A DNA stretch of 64,000 nucleotides from Sphingomonas adhaesiva. GTDB taxonomy: Bacteria; Pseudomonadota; Alphaproteobacteria; Sphingomonadales; Sphingomonadaceae. Under the pieces are notes generated by a model, which was given only the letters and a program-made list of their open reading frames with translations, was not told the origin of the DNA and searched no databases. Shown in pieces: positions 54,922-63,842 of the stretch (positions are counted from its first letter, which is position 1; every line of letters begins with the position of its first letter). The stretch is from assembly GCF_002374855.1 (NCBI RefSeq), contig NZ_NWVC01000008.1, forward strand, positions 115,074-179,073. Reading direction: 5' to 3'. Made by a program: the position numbers and the translations under genes.

Positions 54922-57365
54922 CGGCTGGCCGTCCTCTTCAGGGTGAAGGCATCGCTGGTCACGATACCCCGCACGATCGTCTGCACGCGATACCGGTCCG
55001 CCTTCGCAGCGCGCACGATCCGGCGCACCGCGGGCATGTCGCGCGGGGTCAGCCCGCGGGCGAGCGCATAGGTCATCATCCGCTCGGCAAAGGCGCCGAC
55101 GAATTCGTCGCGCCGCGCCAGCAACACGCCGCGCAGCCCGTCGATCCCGGCGAAGCGCGCGCCGTCGGGCATCGTCGCGCTGGCGTCGATCGCCTGTCCG
55201 GCGTCGCGCTGGCGCCACGCGCCGACCGCGTCGAAATTCTCCAGCGCGAAGCCCAGCGGATCCATCTTCACATGGCAGGCCGCGCACGCCGGATTCTCGC
55301 GGTGCAGCTCCAGCTGCTCGCGCGCGGTCAGCAGGCGGCCGTCGGCACGCTCCTTCAGCGCGGGCACGTCGGGCGGCGGCGGTGGCGGCGGGGAGGCGAG
55401 CATGTTGTCGAGGATCCACTTGCCGCGCTTCACCACCGACGTGTGGTTGCCGTAGGACGTGACGGTCAGGATGCTCGCCTGTCCCAGCAGGCCGCCGCGG
55501 TGCCACGCCGGGTCCAGCGCCACCTTGCGGAACGCGGTGCCCGACACGCCGGGGATGCCGTAGTGCCGCGCCAGCCGCTGGTTGAGGAACGTGTAATCGG
55601 CCGCGATGAAATCCAGCACGCTGCGGTTGTCGCGCACCACATGCGCGAAGAACATCTCCGTCTCGCGCGCCATCGCCTGGCGCAGCCGCACGTCGAAATC
55701 GGGGAAGACCGCGATATCGGGACGCTGCTGGTCCAGGTTGCGCAGGTACAGCCACTGGCCGGCGAAATTGTGCGTCAGTGCATCGGCGCGCGGATCGGCC
55801 AGCATCCGCGCGATCTGCGTGTCCAGCACACCGGGCGCGCGCAACTGCCCGCGCTCCGCCAATTCCAGCAGCGCGTCGTCGGGAATGCTGCTCCACAGGA
55901 ACAGCGACAGCCGCGTCGCCAGTTCCAGATCGGTCAGTCCGCGCACGGTGCCGGGTGCGACGCCGGCCGGATCGCGCTCGACCACGAACAGGAAGCCGGG
56001 CGACACCAGGATCGCCTCCACCGCGGCGGCGATCCCCTGCTCGAAATCGCCGTCGCGGCGCGCGGCGGCATAGACGCGCAGCACCGGCGCGATATCGTCG
56101 GTGCCGACCGGGCGGCGCCATGCACGCCGCGCCAGCGCCGCGACGATCCGCTGCGCGCACGCGCCCTCGTCCTGCGCACGCCGGGGTCGGCACTGGAAGA
56201 TACGCCGGCGGCTGGGCGTGTCGCCTGCGCTGCCTGCGCCGAACGGCCCGGTCACGTCGATCTGCAGCACGTCGCGCGGGAAATTGGCCTGCGAATAGCG
56301 CGGCGACAGGCGATAGGACGGCACCTCGACCGTGCGCACCCGCCGCCCGTCGACCAGCACGTCCATCGGCAGCATCACCGGCGGCGCGGTCGGCAACGGC
56401 ACCGCGTCGAGCGTGTTGCGCAGCGTCTGGACGCTGTCGTCGGGCGCCAGCCGGCGCCGGAACGCCAGCCCGATGACATGCGACCCCGCGCTCAGCGGCA
56501 CGCGCACGCTCACCTTGTCTTCTGCCATCCGGTCGGTTTCGTTGTTGGTGTTGGCGTTCAGCCAGCCGGCGATGTCATAATCGCCCGCGCGCCGCGCATA
56601 GTAACGCAGCGTGCCGCCGCCGCGCGACGCCAGCGGCAGATCGTCACCCGCGCGCTCGTTATACGCCGGCCGCCCGGAATTGCGGATCGACCCGTCCTTG
56701 GGCACTTCCCACGACGTGGTGAACGGCCGCGGCGAGGCGACGCCCGTCGCCAGCTTCGCGACCTTGCCCGCGACCGCGACATAACGGTCCATCAATGTCG
56801 GCGACACGCTGAGCACGTCGGCGATATTGTCGAAGCCGTAGCCCGAATTGTCCTGCGGCAGGTCGCGCGCGATATTGACGTCCAGCGCCAGCAGGTCGCG
56901 GACCGCATTGGCATATTCGACGCGGTTGAGCCGCCGGATGGTCGCGCGGCCCGGATCGGGATGCGCCGCGGCATAGCCGTCCAGCGCATTCTGGAGCCAG
57001 GCGACGAACGCGGCGCGCTCCGCCGGCGCTGGCTGCGCGCGATTGCGCGGCGGCATCTCGCCGATCGACACGCGGCGCAGGATCGCCTCCCACTCCGCCG
57101 CATGGGCGCCGATCGCCGGATCGCGCCCGCGCAGATCGTCGATCGACAGGCCGGCCACCTTGTCCACGTCATTGTGGCAGCGCGCGCAGAACTGGCCGAG
57201 CATCGCGGGCGGGGCGTCCGCCGCGTCGGCGCCGACGGGCGCGGCGACCGTCACCGGCGTGTCCGCCTGCATCCGCGCCCAGCCCGACGCGGCGGCGGTC
57301 AGCGCGCTGATCGCCAGCACGCCTCCGCCGATCGTCGGACGCCACCCCTTGCTCACCATGGTCAT
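54918..57365 (-). CDS. DUF1592-type c-haem protein (DUF1587/1592/1588/1585)
   Basis: The protein of about 815 residues has an N-terminal membrane-export segment, a PSCyt1-like haem site CARCH, then DUF1587 (RRLNRVEYANAVRDLLALD), DUF1592 (LELATRLSLFLWSSIPDDALLELA), DUF1588 (GGLLGQASILTVTSYGNHTSVVKRGKWIL) with CAACH, and DUF1585 at the C-terminus. These are planctomycete-type domains. It is a secreted or periplasmic redox protein of unknown substrate. The start is uncertain: ATGs at 57404, 57365 and 57359 are in frame; 57365 is my choice. Confidence 0.88.
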   Translation of the reverse strand: MTMVSKGWRPTIGGGVLAISALTAAASGWARMQADTPVTVAAPVGADAADAPPAMLGQFCARCHNDVDKVAGLSIDDLRGRDPAIGAHAAEWEAILRRVSIGEMPPRNRAQPAPAERAAFVAWLQNALDGYAAAHPDPGRATIRRLNRVEYANAVRDLLALDVNIARDLPQDNSGYGFDNIADVLSVSPTLMDRYVAVAGKVAKLATGVASPRPFTTSWEVPKDGSIRNSGRPAYNERAGDDLPLASRGGGTLRYYARRAGDYDIAGWLNANTNNETDRMAEDKVSVRVPLSAGSHVIGLAFRRRLAPDDSVQTLRNTLDAVPLPTAPPVMLPMDVLVDGRRVRTVEVPSYRLSPRYSQANFPRDVLQIDVTGPFGAGSAGDTPSRRRIFQCRPRRAQDEGACAQRIVAALARRAWRRPVGTDDIAPVLRVYAAARRDGDFEQGIAAAVEAILVSPGFLFVVERDPAGVAPGTVRGLTDLELATRLSLFLWSSIPDDALLELAERGQLRAPGVLDTQIARMLADPRADALTHNFAGQWLYLRNLDQQRPDIAVFPDFDVRLRQAMARETEMFFAHVVRDNRSVLDFIAADYTFLNQRLARHYGIPGVSGTAFRKVALDPAWHRGGLLGQASILTVTSYGNHTSVVKRGKWILDNMLASPPPPPPPDVPALKERADGRLLTAREQLELHRENPACAACHVKMDPLGFALENFDAVGAWRQRDAGQAIDASATMPDGARFAGIDGLRGVLLARRDEFVGAFAERMMTYALARGLTPRDMPAVRRIVRAAKADRYRVQTIVRGIVTSDAFTLKRTASR

Positions 57366-57649
57366 CGCCCCTGCCGGGCCGCATCGCACCGGCCGCGTCA
57401 TCACCGGCCCCGCCCGGCGTATGCCTTGGCTATGACCAGCCGCCGCCGGGGTCCATTGCCGTTATCGCAGCGCAGCGACCGAAAAATGCGCGCACCCACG
57501 CCGCACCCCGCGCACATTTGCGCAACGTCGCGTCGCGGTAATTGTCATGGGATGATCCCCGCCGACCGGCTACCCCGGCGGCGGGGAACGAACCGGCGCC
57601 GGTCGCGACCAACGCGGGCGGACGGCTTATCGATCGGGGGATCATCGTC
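57366..57649. other. Divergent intergenic region
   Basis: This 284-bp gap separates the DUF1592 operon from the adenosine deaminase gene. No ORF, hairpin or copy of the LysR operator was found in it. It must carry two divergent promoters. Confidence 0.4.
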
Positions 57650-59185
57650 ATGCGCGCCTGTCGCCGCATCATCCGTTACGCGCGTCTGGCCGTGCCGCTG
57701 GCGATCGCCTGTGCCCCTGCCGCGCCCGCCGCGGCGCAATCGCCCGCCGCCACGGCGGAGGCGCGCACCGCCGCGCGGCTGGACGCGATCGCCGACAGCC
57801 CGCCGCGGCTGCGCATCTTCCTGCAACGGATGCCCAAGGGCGGGGACCTGCACAATCATTCCGGCGGCGCGATCTATGCCGAGGATATCCTGCGCTGGGC
57901 CGCGCAGGACGGGCGCTGCGTGGCGACCGATCCGTACCGCATCGTCCCGCCGCCGTGCGACGCGCCCGGCCGCTTCCCCGCGCGCGGGCTGGAGCAGAAT
58001 TATCCGCGCTACGCCGCCGCGATCCAGGCCTTCTCCACCCGCGATCAGGAGGCCGGGGTCGGCGACCCGGCCGTGCCCGGCTACGACCGCTTCTTCGCGA
58101 CGTTCGACGCCTTCTGGCCCGCCTTTGCCGGCAATGCCGGGCGCGAACTGTCGCTGGTGCGCCAACAGGCGGCCGGGGACCGCGTCTCCTATCTCGAACT
58201 GGGCAGCGGAAGCGAGGCCGCCGGCCCGCTGCTCGCCGCGCTGAAGGACACGGCGGGGACCGATCTGGACGCGCTCTACGCCACGGTGTCGCCGCTGCTC
58301 CCCGCCGCGGTCGCCAGCGCGCGCACCGAATATGACCGCGCGGAGGCGGATGCGGCGCGGATCGACGGCTGCGCCACGCCGCAGCGCGGCCCGGGCTGCG
58401 ACGTGGAGGTCCGCTATCTCTACACCGCGATCCGCACCCGCCGCCCGGCGGAGGTCTTCGCCGAGCTGGCGTTCGGCTTCGCGCTGGCCGGGGCCGATCC
58501 GCGCTTCGTCGGGGTCAACATCGCGGCGCCCGAACATGATCCGATCGCGATCCGCGACTATGCGCTGCACATGCGCATGTTCGCTTTCCTGAAGGCGCGG
58601 CACCCGCAGGTGCCGCTGTCGCTCCATGCCGGCGAACTGACGCTCGGGCTGGTCCCGCCGCGCGACCTGCGCTTCCATATCCGCGACGCCGTCGCGGTCG
58701 CGGGGGCGCGGCGGATCGGCCACGGCATCGACATCTCCTATGAAGACGATGCCACCGCGCTGCTCGCCCGCATGGCGCGCGAACGGGTGGCGGTGGAGAT
58801 CAACCTGACCAGCAACGCGGTCATCCTGGGGGTGAAGGGCGCGCAGCATCCGCTGTCGCTGTACCGTGCGGCCGGGGTGCCGGTGGTGCTGTCGACCGAC
58901 GACGAAGGCGTGTCGCGCAGCGACATGACCAACGAATATCAGCGCGCCGTCACCGAACAGGGGCTTCGCTACACCGACCTGAAGCAGATCGCGCGCGATA
59001 CGCTCGCTTACTCGTTCCTGCCGGGCAAGGGGCTGTGGCGCGATCGCGCGGGCGGCGCGCGCGTCGCGGCATGCGCCGACCTCACCTCCGCCACCTGCGA
59101 CGCCTATCGCGCCGCCGATGCCAAGGCCGCGCGGCAATGGCAGCTGGAACGCGATTTCACCGCCTTCGAAGCGGAAACCCGCTGA
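57650..59185 (+). CDS. Secreted adenosine deaminase, ADGF/ADA2 type
   Basis: The 511-residue protein has a signal peptide ending AAAQ, zinc motif PKGGDLHNHSGGA, PLSLHAGELTLGL with catalytic Glu, GARRIGHGIDI and STDDEGVSRSDM. These are ADGF/CECR1-type adenosine deaminase motifs. It would convert adenosine to inosine outside the cytoplasm. It starts a plus-strand group with the Tat-exported ADA-family gene and a TonB receptor. ATG 57650 is preferred over 57542, which has no export signal at its N-terminus. Confidence 0.88.
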   Translation: MRACRRIIRYARLAVPLAIACAPAAPAAAQSPAATAEARTAARLDAIADSPPRLRIFLQRMPKGGDLHNHSGGAIYAEDILRWAAQDGRCVATDPYRIVPPPCDAPGRFPARGLEQNYPRYAAAIQAFSTRDQEAGVGDPAVPGYDRFFATFDAFWPAFAGNAGRELSLVRQQAAGDRVSYLELGSGSEAAGPLLAALKDTAGTDLDALYATVSPLLPAAVASARTEYDRAEADAARIDGCATPQRGPGCDVEVRYLYTAIRTRRPAEVFAELAFGFALAGADPRFVGVNIAAPEHDPIAIRDYALHMRMFAFLKARHPQVPLSLHAGELTLGLVPPRDLRFHIRDAVAVAGARRIGHGIDISYEDDATALLARMARERVAVEINLTSNAVILGVKGAQHPLSLYRAAGVPVVLSTDDEGVSRSDMTNEYQRAVTEQGLRYTDLKQIARDTLAYSFLPGKGLWRDRAGGARVAACADLTSATCDAYRAADAKAARQWQLERDFTAFEAETR

Positions 59186-59217
59186 CGCCCCCTTCCTCCT
59201 GCCACCGGAGCCTTGCC

Positions 59218-60318
59218 ATGTTCGACCGCCGCACCCTCCTTCGCGCCGGGCTGTGCGCGCCGCTCGTACCGCTGCTGGGCGGGGCGAGCGCGCCGGATGC
59301 GGCGACCGAACGCTTCATCCGCGCGATGCCCAAGGCGGAATTGCACCTGCATCTGGAAGGCACGCTGGAAGCGGACATGAAGTTCGCCCTGGCCAAGCGC
59401 AACGGCATCAAGCTGCCCTACGACACCGTCGAGGCGATGCGCGCCAGCTATCGCTACCACGATCTGCCCAGCTTCCTGGCGATCTATTACAGCGGCATGG
59501 ACGTTCTGCGTACCGAAGCGGATTTCTACGACCTCGCCTATGCCTATCTGGCCAAGGCGGCGTCGCAGAACGTGCGCTATACCGAGATGTTCTTCGACCC
59601 GCAGGAACATCTGAAGCGCGGCATACCGATGGCGGCGGTGATCGGCGGCATCACCCGCGCGCGGGGCGATGCGGCGAAGCGGCTGGGCATCGGTTCGGGG
59701 CTGATCCTGTGTTTCGTGCGCGACGCGCCGCTGGATACCGCGGCCGCGGCGCTCGACGCGGCGCTGCCGTTCAAGCGCGATCTGATCGCGGTCGGCCTCG
59801 ATTCGGATGAGAAGGGCCACCCGCCCGCGGACTTCGCGCCGCTGTTCGCCAGGGCGCGCGTGGCGGGGCTGCACGTGACGATGCACTGCGACGTCAATCA
59901 GGAGAACACGCTGGCGCATCTGCGCCAGGCGATCGTCGACCTGCGGGCCGACCGCATCGACCATGGCGGCAACATCCTGCAATCGCCCGAACTGGTCGCG
60001 ATCGCGCGGGCGCGCGGGCTGGCGTTCACCGTCTGCCCGGGCTTTTCGGGCAAGGTCTCGACCGGCGGCGTACCGATCGACGTGGTGCGCGGGATGCTGG
60101 ACCAGGGACTGGACGTCACGATCAGCTCCGACGATCCGGCCTATATGGGCAGCCGCTACGTCGCCGATGCGATCGTCGATGCGCAGCCGGTCAGCGCCTT
60201 GACGCGCGCCGAGCTGGTGCAGATCCAGCGCAACGCCTTCAACGCCGCGTGGCTGCCGCCGGCGCAACGCGATGCCTATCTGGCCGAACTGGACCGCTTC
60301 GCCGCCACCGCCAGCTGA
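59218..60318 (+). CDS. Tat-exported ADA-family deaminase with altered HAGE motif
   Basis: The 366-residue protein has a Tat signal (FDRRTLLRAGLCAPLVPLL) and the ADA-family zinc motif ELHLHLEGTL (H43/H45), RIDHGGN and SSDDPAYMG. The usual HAGE motif that carries the catalytic Glu is replaced by H223-C-D-V226 in HVTMHCDVNQEN. The body otherwise resembles the adenine-deaminase branch and the cytoplasmic gene at 31701-32708. Either a nearby Glu (E229) takes over or the substrate differs. It lies 32 bp after the ADGF gene with a GGAG site. Confidence 0.85.
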   Translation: MFDRRTLLRAGLCAPLVPLLGGASAPDAATERFIRAMPKAELHLHLEGTLEADMKFALAKRNGIKLPYDTVEAMRASYRYHDLPSFLAIYYSGMDVLRTEADFYDLAYAYLAKAASQNVRYTEMFFDPQEHLKRGIPMAAVIGGITRARGDAAKRLGIGSGLILCFVRDAPLDTAAAALDAALPFKRDLIAVGLDSDEKGHPPADFAPLFARARVAGLHVTMHCDVNQENTLAHLRQAIVDLRADRIDHGGNILQSPELVAIARARGLAFTVCPGFSGKVSTGGVPIDVVRGMLDQGLDVTISSDDPAYMGSRYVADAIVDAQPVSALTRAELVQIQRNAFNAAWLPPAQRDAYLAELDRFAATAS

Positions 60319-60372
60319 TTCCCCCCGCTCCCTCCCCCCTGATGCGGGTTGCCGGACGCGCCGTAACCCCGC

Positions 60373-62454
60373 ATGGCGGGCGGGATGCGTCCTGCCCTCC
60401 CCCTGCTGCTGCTCGCCGGCAGCACCGTCTGCCCCGCCGCCGCACAGCAGCGCGCCGCCGATACCGATGAGATCGTCGTCGTCGGCCGCGGCCTGCCCGC
60501 GCGTCCGGGCGACGCCGCCTTCGACACGGTGACGATCGACGCCCAGCGCATCGCGGAGAATGCCAGCGGACGGCTGGAAAACGTGCTGGCCGACGTCGCC
60601 GGGCTACAGCAGTTCCGGCGCAGCGATTCGCGATCGGCCAACCCGACCAGCCAGGGCATTTCGCTGCGCGGGATCGGCGGCAACGCCTCCAGCCGCGCGC
60701 TGCTGATCCTCGACGGCGTGCCGCAGGCCGATCCGTTCGGCGGCTGGGTGCCCTTCCCCGCCTACGCCACCGATCGCATCGGGCTGATCCGCGTCACGCG
60801 CGGCGGGGGCAGCGGCTATTTCGGGCCGGGCGCGCTGGCCGGGACGGTGGAGATCGAAAGCGCCGATCCCGCGCGGCAACCCGCGCTCGGCGCGCAGGTC
60901 GCCTATGGCAGCCGCCGCTCGCTGTCGGCCGCCGGATCCGCGTTGCTGGCGCGGGACGGCGGCTTCGCGACGCTGTCGGCGGCCTATATGCGCGGCGACG
61001 GCTTCGTCCCCACCGTGGCGGAAAGCCGCGGGCCGGTGGACCGCGCCGCGCCGTTCGAGCAATTCTCCGCCGCCGCGCGCACCGTCGTCGCGCTCGGCGC
61101 CACGACCGAGCTTCAGGCGAACCTGTCCGGCTTCACCGACACGCGCGACCGCGGCACCGCCTTCACCCGCAACCGTAGCGAGGGCGCCGACTCCAGCGTG
61201 CGCGTGGTGGGGCATGGCCCCTGGGAATGGAGTGCGCTCGCCTATCTCCAGACGCGCGCCTTCGCCTCGCAATTCGCCGCCATCGACGCGGCGCGGACCA
61301 CCGCGACCCGGACGCTCGACCAGTATAACACCCCCGCCGCCGGGATCGGCGGACGCGTCGAGATCGCGCCCCCGGTCGGCACGGGGCGCGACCTGCGGCT
61401 GGGCGCCGACGTGCGGCGTGTAAATGGCCGCACGCAGGAACTGTACACCTATGTCGCCGCGCAGCCGACACGCCGCCGCGTCGCGGGCGGCGCCGCGCTG
61501 ACCTGGGGCCTGTTCGGCGACGCCAGCCTGACCGCGGGGATCGCGACGCTGACGCTTGGCGGGCGCGTCGATCGCTGGCGGCTGTCCGACGGCGGCCTGC
61601 GCGAAACGACGCTGGCGACGGGTGCGGCGCTGACCGACGCGGTCTTTCCCGAACGATCGGGAACCGAATGGACCGGGCGCGCCGGCGTCGCGGTGCGGCC
61701 GGTGCCGGCGCTGACGCTGCGCGCCGCCGCCTATCGCGGGTGGCGGCTGCCGACGCTCAACGAATTGTATCGTCCGTTTCGGGTCGGCGCGGACGCGACC
61801 GCGGCCAATGCCGCGCTGGCGCCGGAGCGGTTGAGCGGCGTCGACGGCGGGATGGTGCTCGCGCCCGGCGGCGGCGTGACGCTGGGCGCGACATTGTTCT
61901 GGAACCGGCTGGACGGGGCGATCGCCAATGTGACCGCTGGGCGTGGGCCGGCGACCTTCCCCGGTGTCGGCTTCGTCGCGGCGGGGGGCACCTACCGGGT
62001 GCGCCAGAACCTGGACGCAATCCGATCGACCGGAGTGGAGGTGGACGCGCGCTGGCAGCACGGACCGCTGTTCGCGCAAGCATCGTGGAGCCATGTCGAC
62101 CCGCGCGTCGTGGCGAGCGGCCCGGCCGCCGCGCTCGACGGGCTGCGACCGGCGCAGACGCCGCGCGATCTGGTGTCCGCCTCGGCAGGGTGGCGGCACG
62201 ATCGCACCGCGCTGTCCGCAACGCTGCGGCATGGCGCGCGGCAGTTCGACGACGATCAGAACAGCCGCTCGCTGGCCCCCGCCACCACGCTGGACGCCAT
62301 CGCCGCGCTGCCGCTGACCCGCGCGATCGGTATCGAGCTGCGCGGCGAGAATCTGTTCGACGCGCGAGTGGAAACCGGGGTCAGCGGCGCGTCGATCATC
62401 GAACGCGCGACGCCGCGGACGCTGTGGATCGCGCTGACGCTGCGCACCGGCTGA
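60373..62454 (+). CDS. TonB-dependent receptor, downstream of exported deaminases
   Basis: The 693-residue receptor has a signal peptide ending AAAQ, a TonB box-like DEIVVVGRG, a plug (VLADVAGLQQFRRSDSRSANPTSQGISLRGIGGNASSRALLILDGVPQADPFGG) and a barrel ending in RTLWIALTLRTG. Shorter than the other receptors; the plug resembles small-molecule receptors such as those for cobalamin or copper. It lies 54 bp after the deaminase gene, same strand, so uptake of a purine product is inferred. Start 60373 or 60385. Confidence 0.88.
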   Translation: MAGGMRPALPLLLLAGSTVCPAAAQQRAADTDEIVVVGRGLPARPGDAAFDTVTIDAQRIAENASGRLENVLADVAGLQQFRRSDSRSANPTSQGISLRGIGGNASSRALLILDGVPQADPFGGWVPFPAYATDRIGLIRVTRGGGSGYFGPGALAGTVEIESADPARQPALGAQVAYGSRRSLSAAGSALLARDGGFATLSAAYMRGDGFVPTVAESRGPVDRAAPFEQFSAAARTVVALGATTELQANLSGFTDTRDRGTAFTRNRSEGADSSVRVVGHGPWEWSALAYLQTRAFASQFAAIDAARTTATRTLDQYNTPAAGIGGRVEIAPPVGTGRDLRLGADVRRVNGRTQELYTYVAAQPTRRRVAGGAALTWGLFGDASLTAGIATLTLGGRVDRWRLSDGGLRETTLATGAALTDAVFPERSGTEWTGRAGVAVRPVPALTLRAAAYRGWRLPTLNELYRPFRVGADATAANAALAPERLSGVDGGMVLAPGGGVTLGATLFWNRLDGAIANVTAGRGPATFPGVGFVAAGGTYRVRQNLDAIRSTGVEVDARWQHGPLFAQASWSHVDPRVVASGPAAALDGLRPAQTPRDLVSASAGWRHDRTALSATLRHGARQFDDDQNSRSLAPATTLDAIAALPLTRAIGIELRGENLFDARVETGVSGASIIERATPRTLWIALTLRTG

Positions 62455-62484
62455 GCGCGCGTCACCGGGGCCAGACTGCCGTAA

Positions 62485-62507
62485 GGGGCGCCGCCGCGTG
62501 ACGCCCC
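62485..62507. terminator. Weak hairpin between convergent ends
   Basis: Six-base arms GGGGCG and CGCCCC enclose an 11-nt loop, 30 bp after the receptor stop and before the pseudogene end. No T-run. Confidence 0.35.
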
Positions 62508-62525
62508 CCAGTCAGGCCCGATCGC

Positions 62526-63842
62526 TCAGCGTGCGTCCAGCACGACCAGGGCAACCCCCTGCCGGGGCACGGTGACCGATGCGGCCACGGTACCGCGCGA
62601 CGCGGCGGACAATGCCAGCGACTGCGGCCGCATCACCGATGCCTGGCCCATCGCCTCATATTGCGTCATGTTCGGCGCCGATGGCGACCCCATCCTCTTC
62701 CACGCGGCATAGGCGTTGGCATTGGCGTCGTCGATCCGGAACAAGGTCGCGCTGGTCGGCGCCTTTCCGCGGATGCCGTTGATCTTCAGGCTGATGGCGG
62801 CATCCGGCCCCGGAAGGTCGTCGTCATGATAGTGCCACAGCAGGACGGCGATCTTGCCATCCCTGGTCCGCGTGGCCAGCGTACCGACATCGGCCTGCCC
62901 GCGCACGCCATGCGCCATGATCTCGTCCAGCGGCAGTTCCGCATCGCTGGTCGCGGCCAGTTGATCGGGCCCAAGCTTCGCGAACATGCGGAACACGTTC
63001 ATGACCCGCAGGTCGATCCCGTTCGACGCCAGCTGGCGGAACCCTGCGAACCAGGGCTGGTTTGCGAACTCGAACGCCCAGGTCAGCACGCCTTCGAGGT
63101 TGACGTTGAGCCGCCGTGCCATTGCCCAGATGCGCGGAAAGCTGGCCGCGGTGTACCTGGAATACGCGGTGTACCTGGAATACATCGTACCTTTGCGATA
63201 GCCGTTCTCCAAGCTGGGGCACGCAGCACAGCCCTCGGGGTCGCTTTCACCGATCACCACCGGCGTGGCGGCCAGCGACGGCACCGACAGCGTTTTGTCG
63301 AACCCCTTGTTCACCGCACGGAGATGCACGTCGATACCCATGCGGACATGGCCATCGACGAACCGCGGCTGCCCCTTGGCGTGGAAGGACAGGAAGTCCG
63401 TGGGGGTGCCGACCTGCCCGGCCGCATAGTTGCGCTCGCTCGACACGTGCCGCAGGAAGCCGTCCATGAAGGTGCCGCCGTCGCCACCGGAATCCATCCC
63501 ACCGACGCGGGCGGTGGGCATCGCCCAACGGACGCCGTCGATCGCGTAATCGTGCAGCTTGTCCATTCCTGGGGCGTTCCGCGCCCGTAACCGTTGCCGT
63601 TCGCCTTGTTCCAGACCTCGAAATACCAGCTCTCGACCTGCGCGCGGCCATATCGTTCGATGTGGTGGCGAGTCCACTGGTACACCAGCTCACGCCACTT
63701 GTCGTAATCCTTGGGCGGATAGGCCCAGGCGCCCATGACGTATTTGAAATCCAGGCCGGGGCGCCAGTGGTGCCGGTACAGCATGTCCGCCGGTGCGGTC
63801 GACATCGACTGGGGCATGAAGCCGATCTGGAGATGGGACTTC
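62526..63842 (-). pseudogene. GH39 glycoside hydrolase (beta-xylosidase type), decayed and truncated
   Basis: Two frames together resemble a GH39 catalytic domain. The 5' part (63842 to about 63570) has WYFEVWNKANGNGYGRGTPQEW; the 3' part (about 63572 to 62526) has MDKLHDYAIDGVRWAMPTARVGG, LSFHAKGQPRFVDGHVRMG, GESDPEGCAAC and LEGVLTWAFEFANQP. A frameshift near 63570 joins them. The acid/base Glu of the family motif WNEPN is Lys here (WNKAN). An 18-bp tandem duplication is in the 3' part. The start is missing: homology runs to the edge of an IS3-family element at about 63843. Inactive. Confidence 0.85.
63148..63183. repeat. 18-bp tandem duplication inside the GH39 pseudogene
   Basis: The 18-mer gcggtgtacctggaatac occurs twice in a row, in frame, giving a YSRYTA-YSRYTA duplication where intact GH39 proteins have one copy. 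It is a slippage-type change consistent with loss of constraint. Confidence 0.85.

Noticed and set aside
57405..57649. LysR operator upstream of the secreted deaminases
   Set aside because: No match to either 14-nt arm was found by eye, so control of this group by the LysR protein is not claimed.
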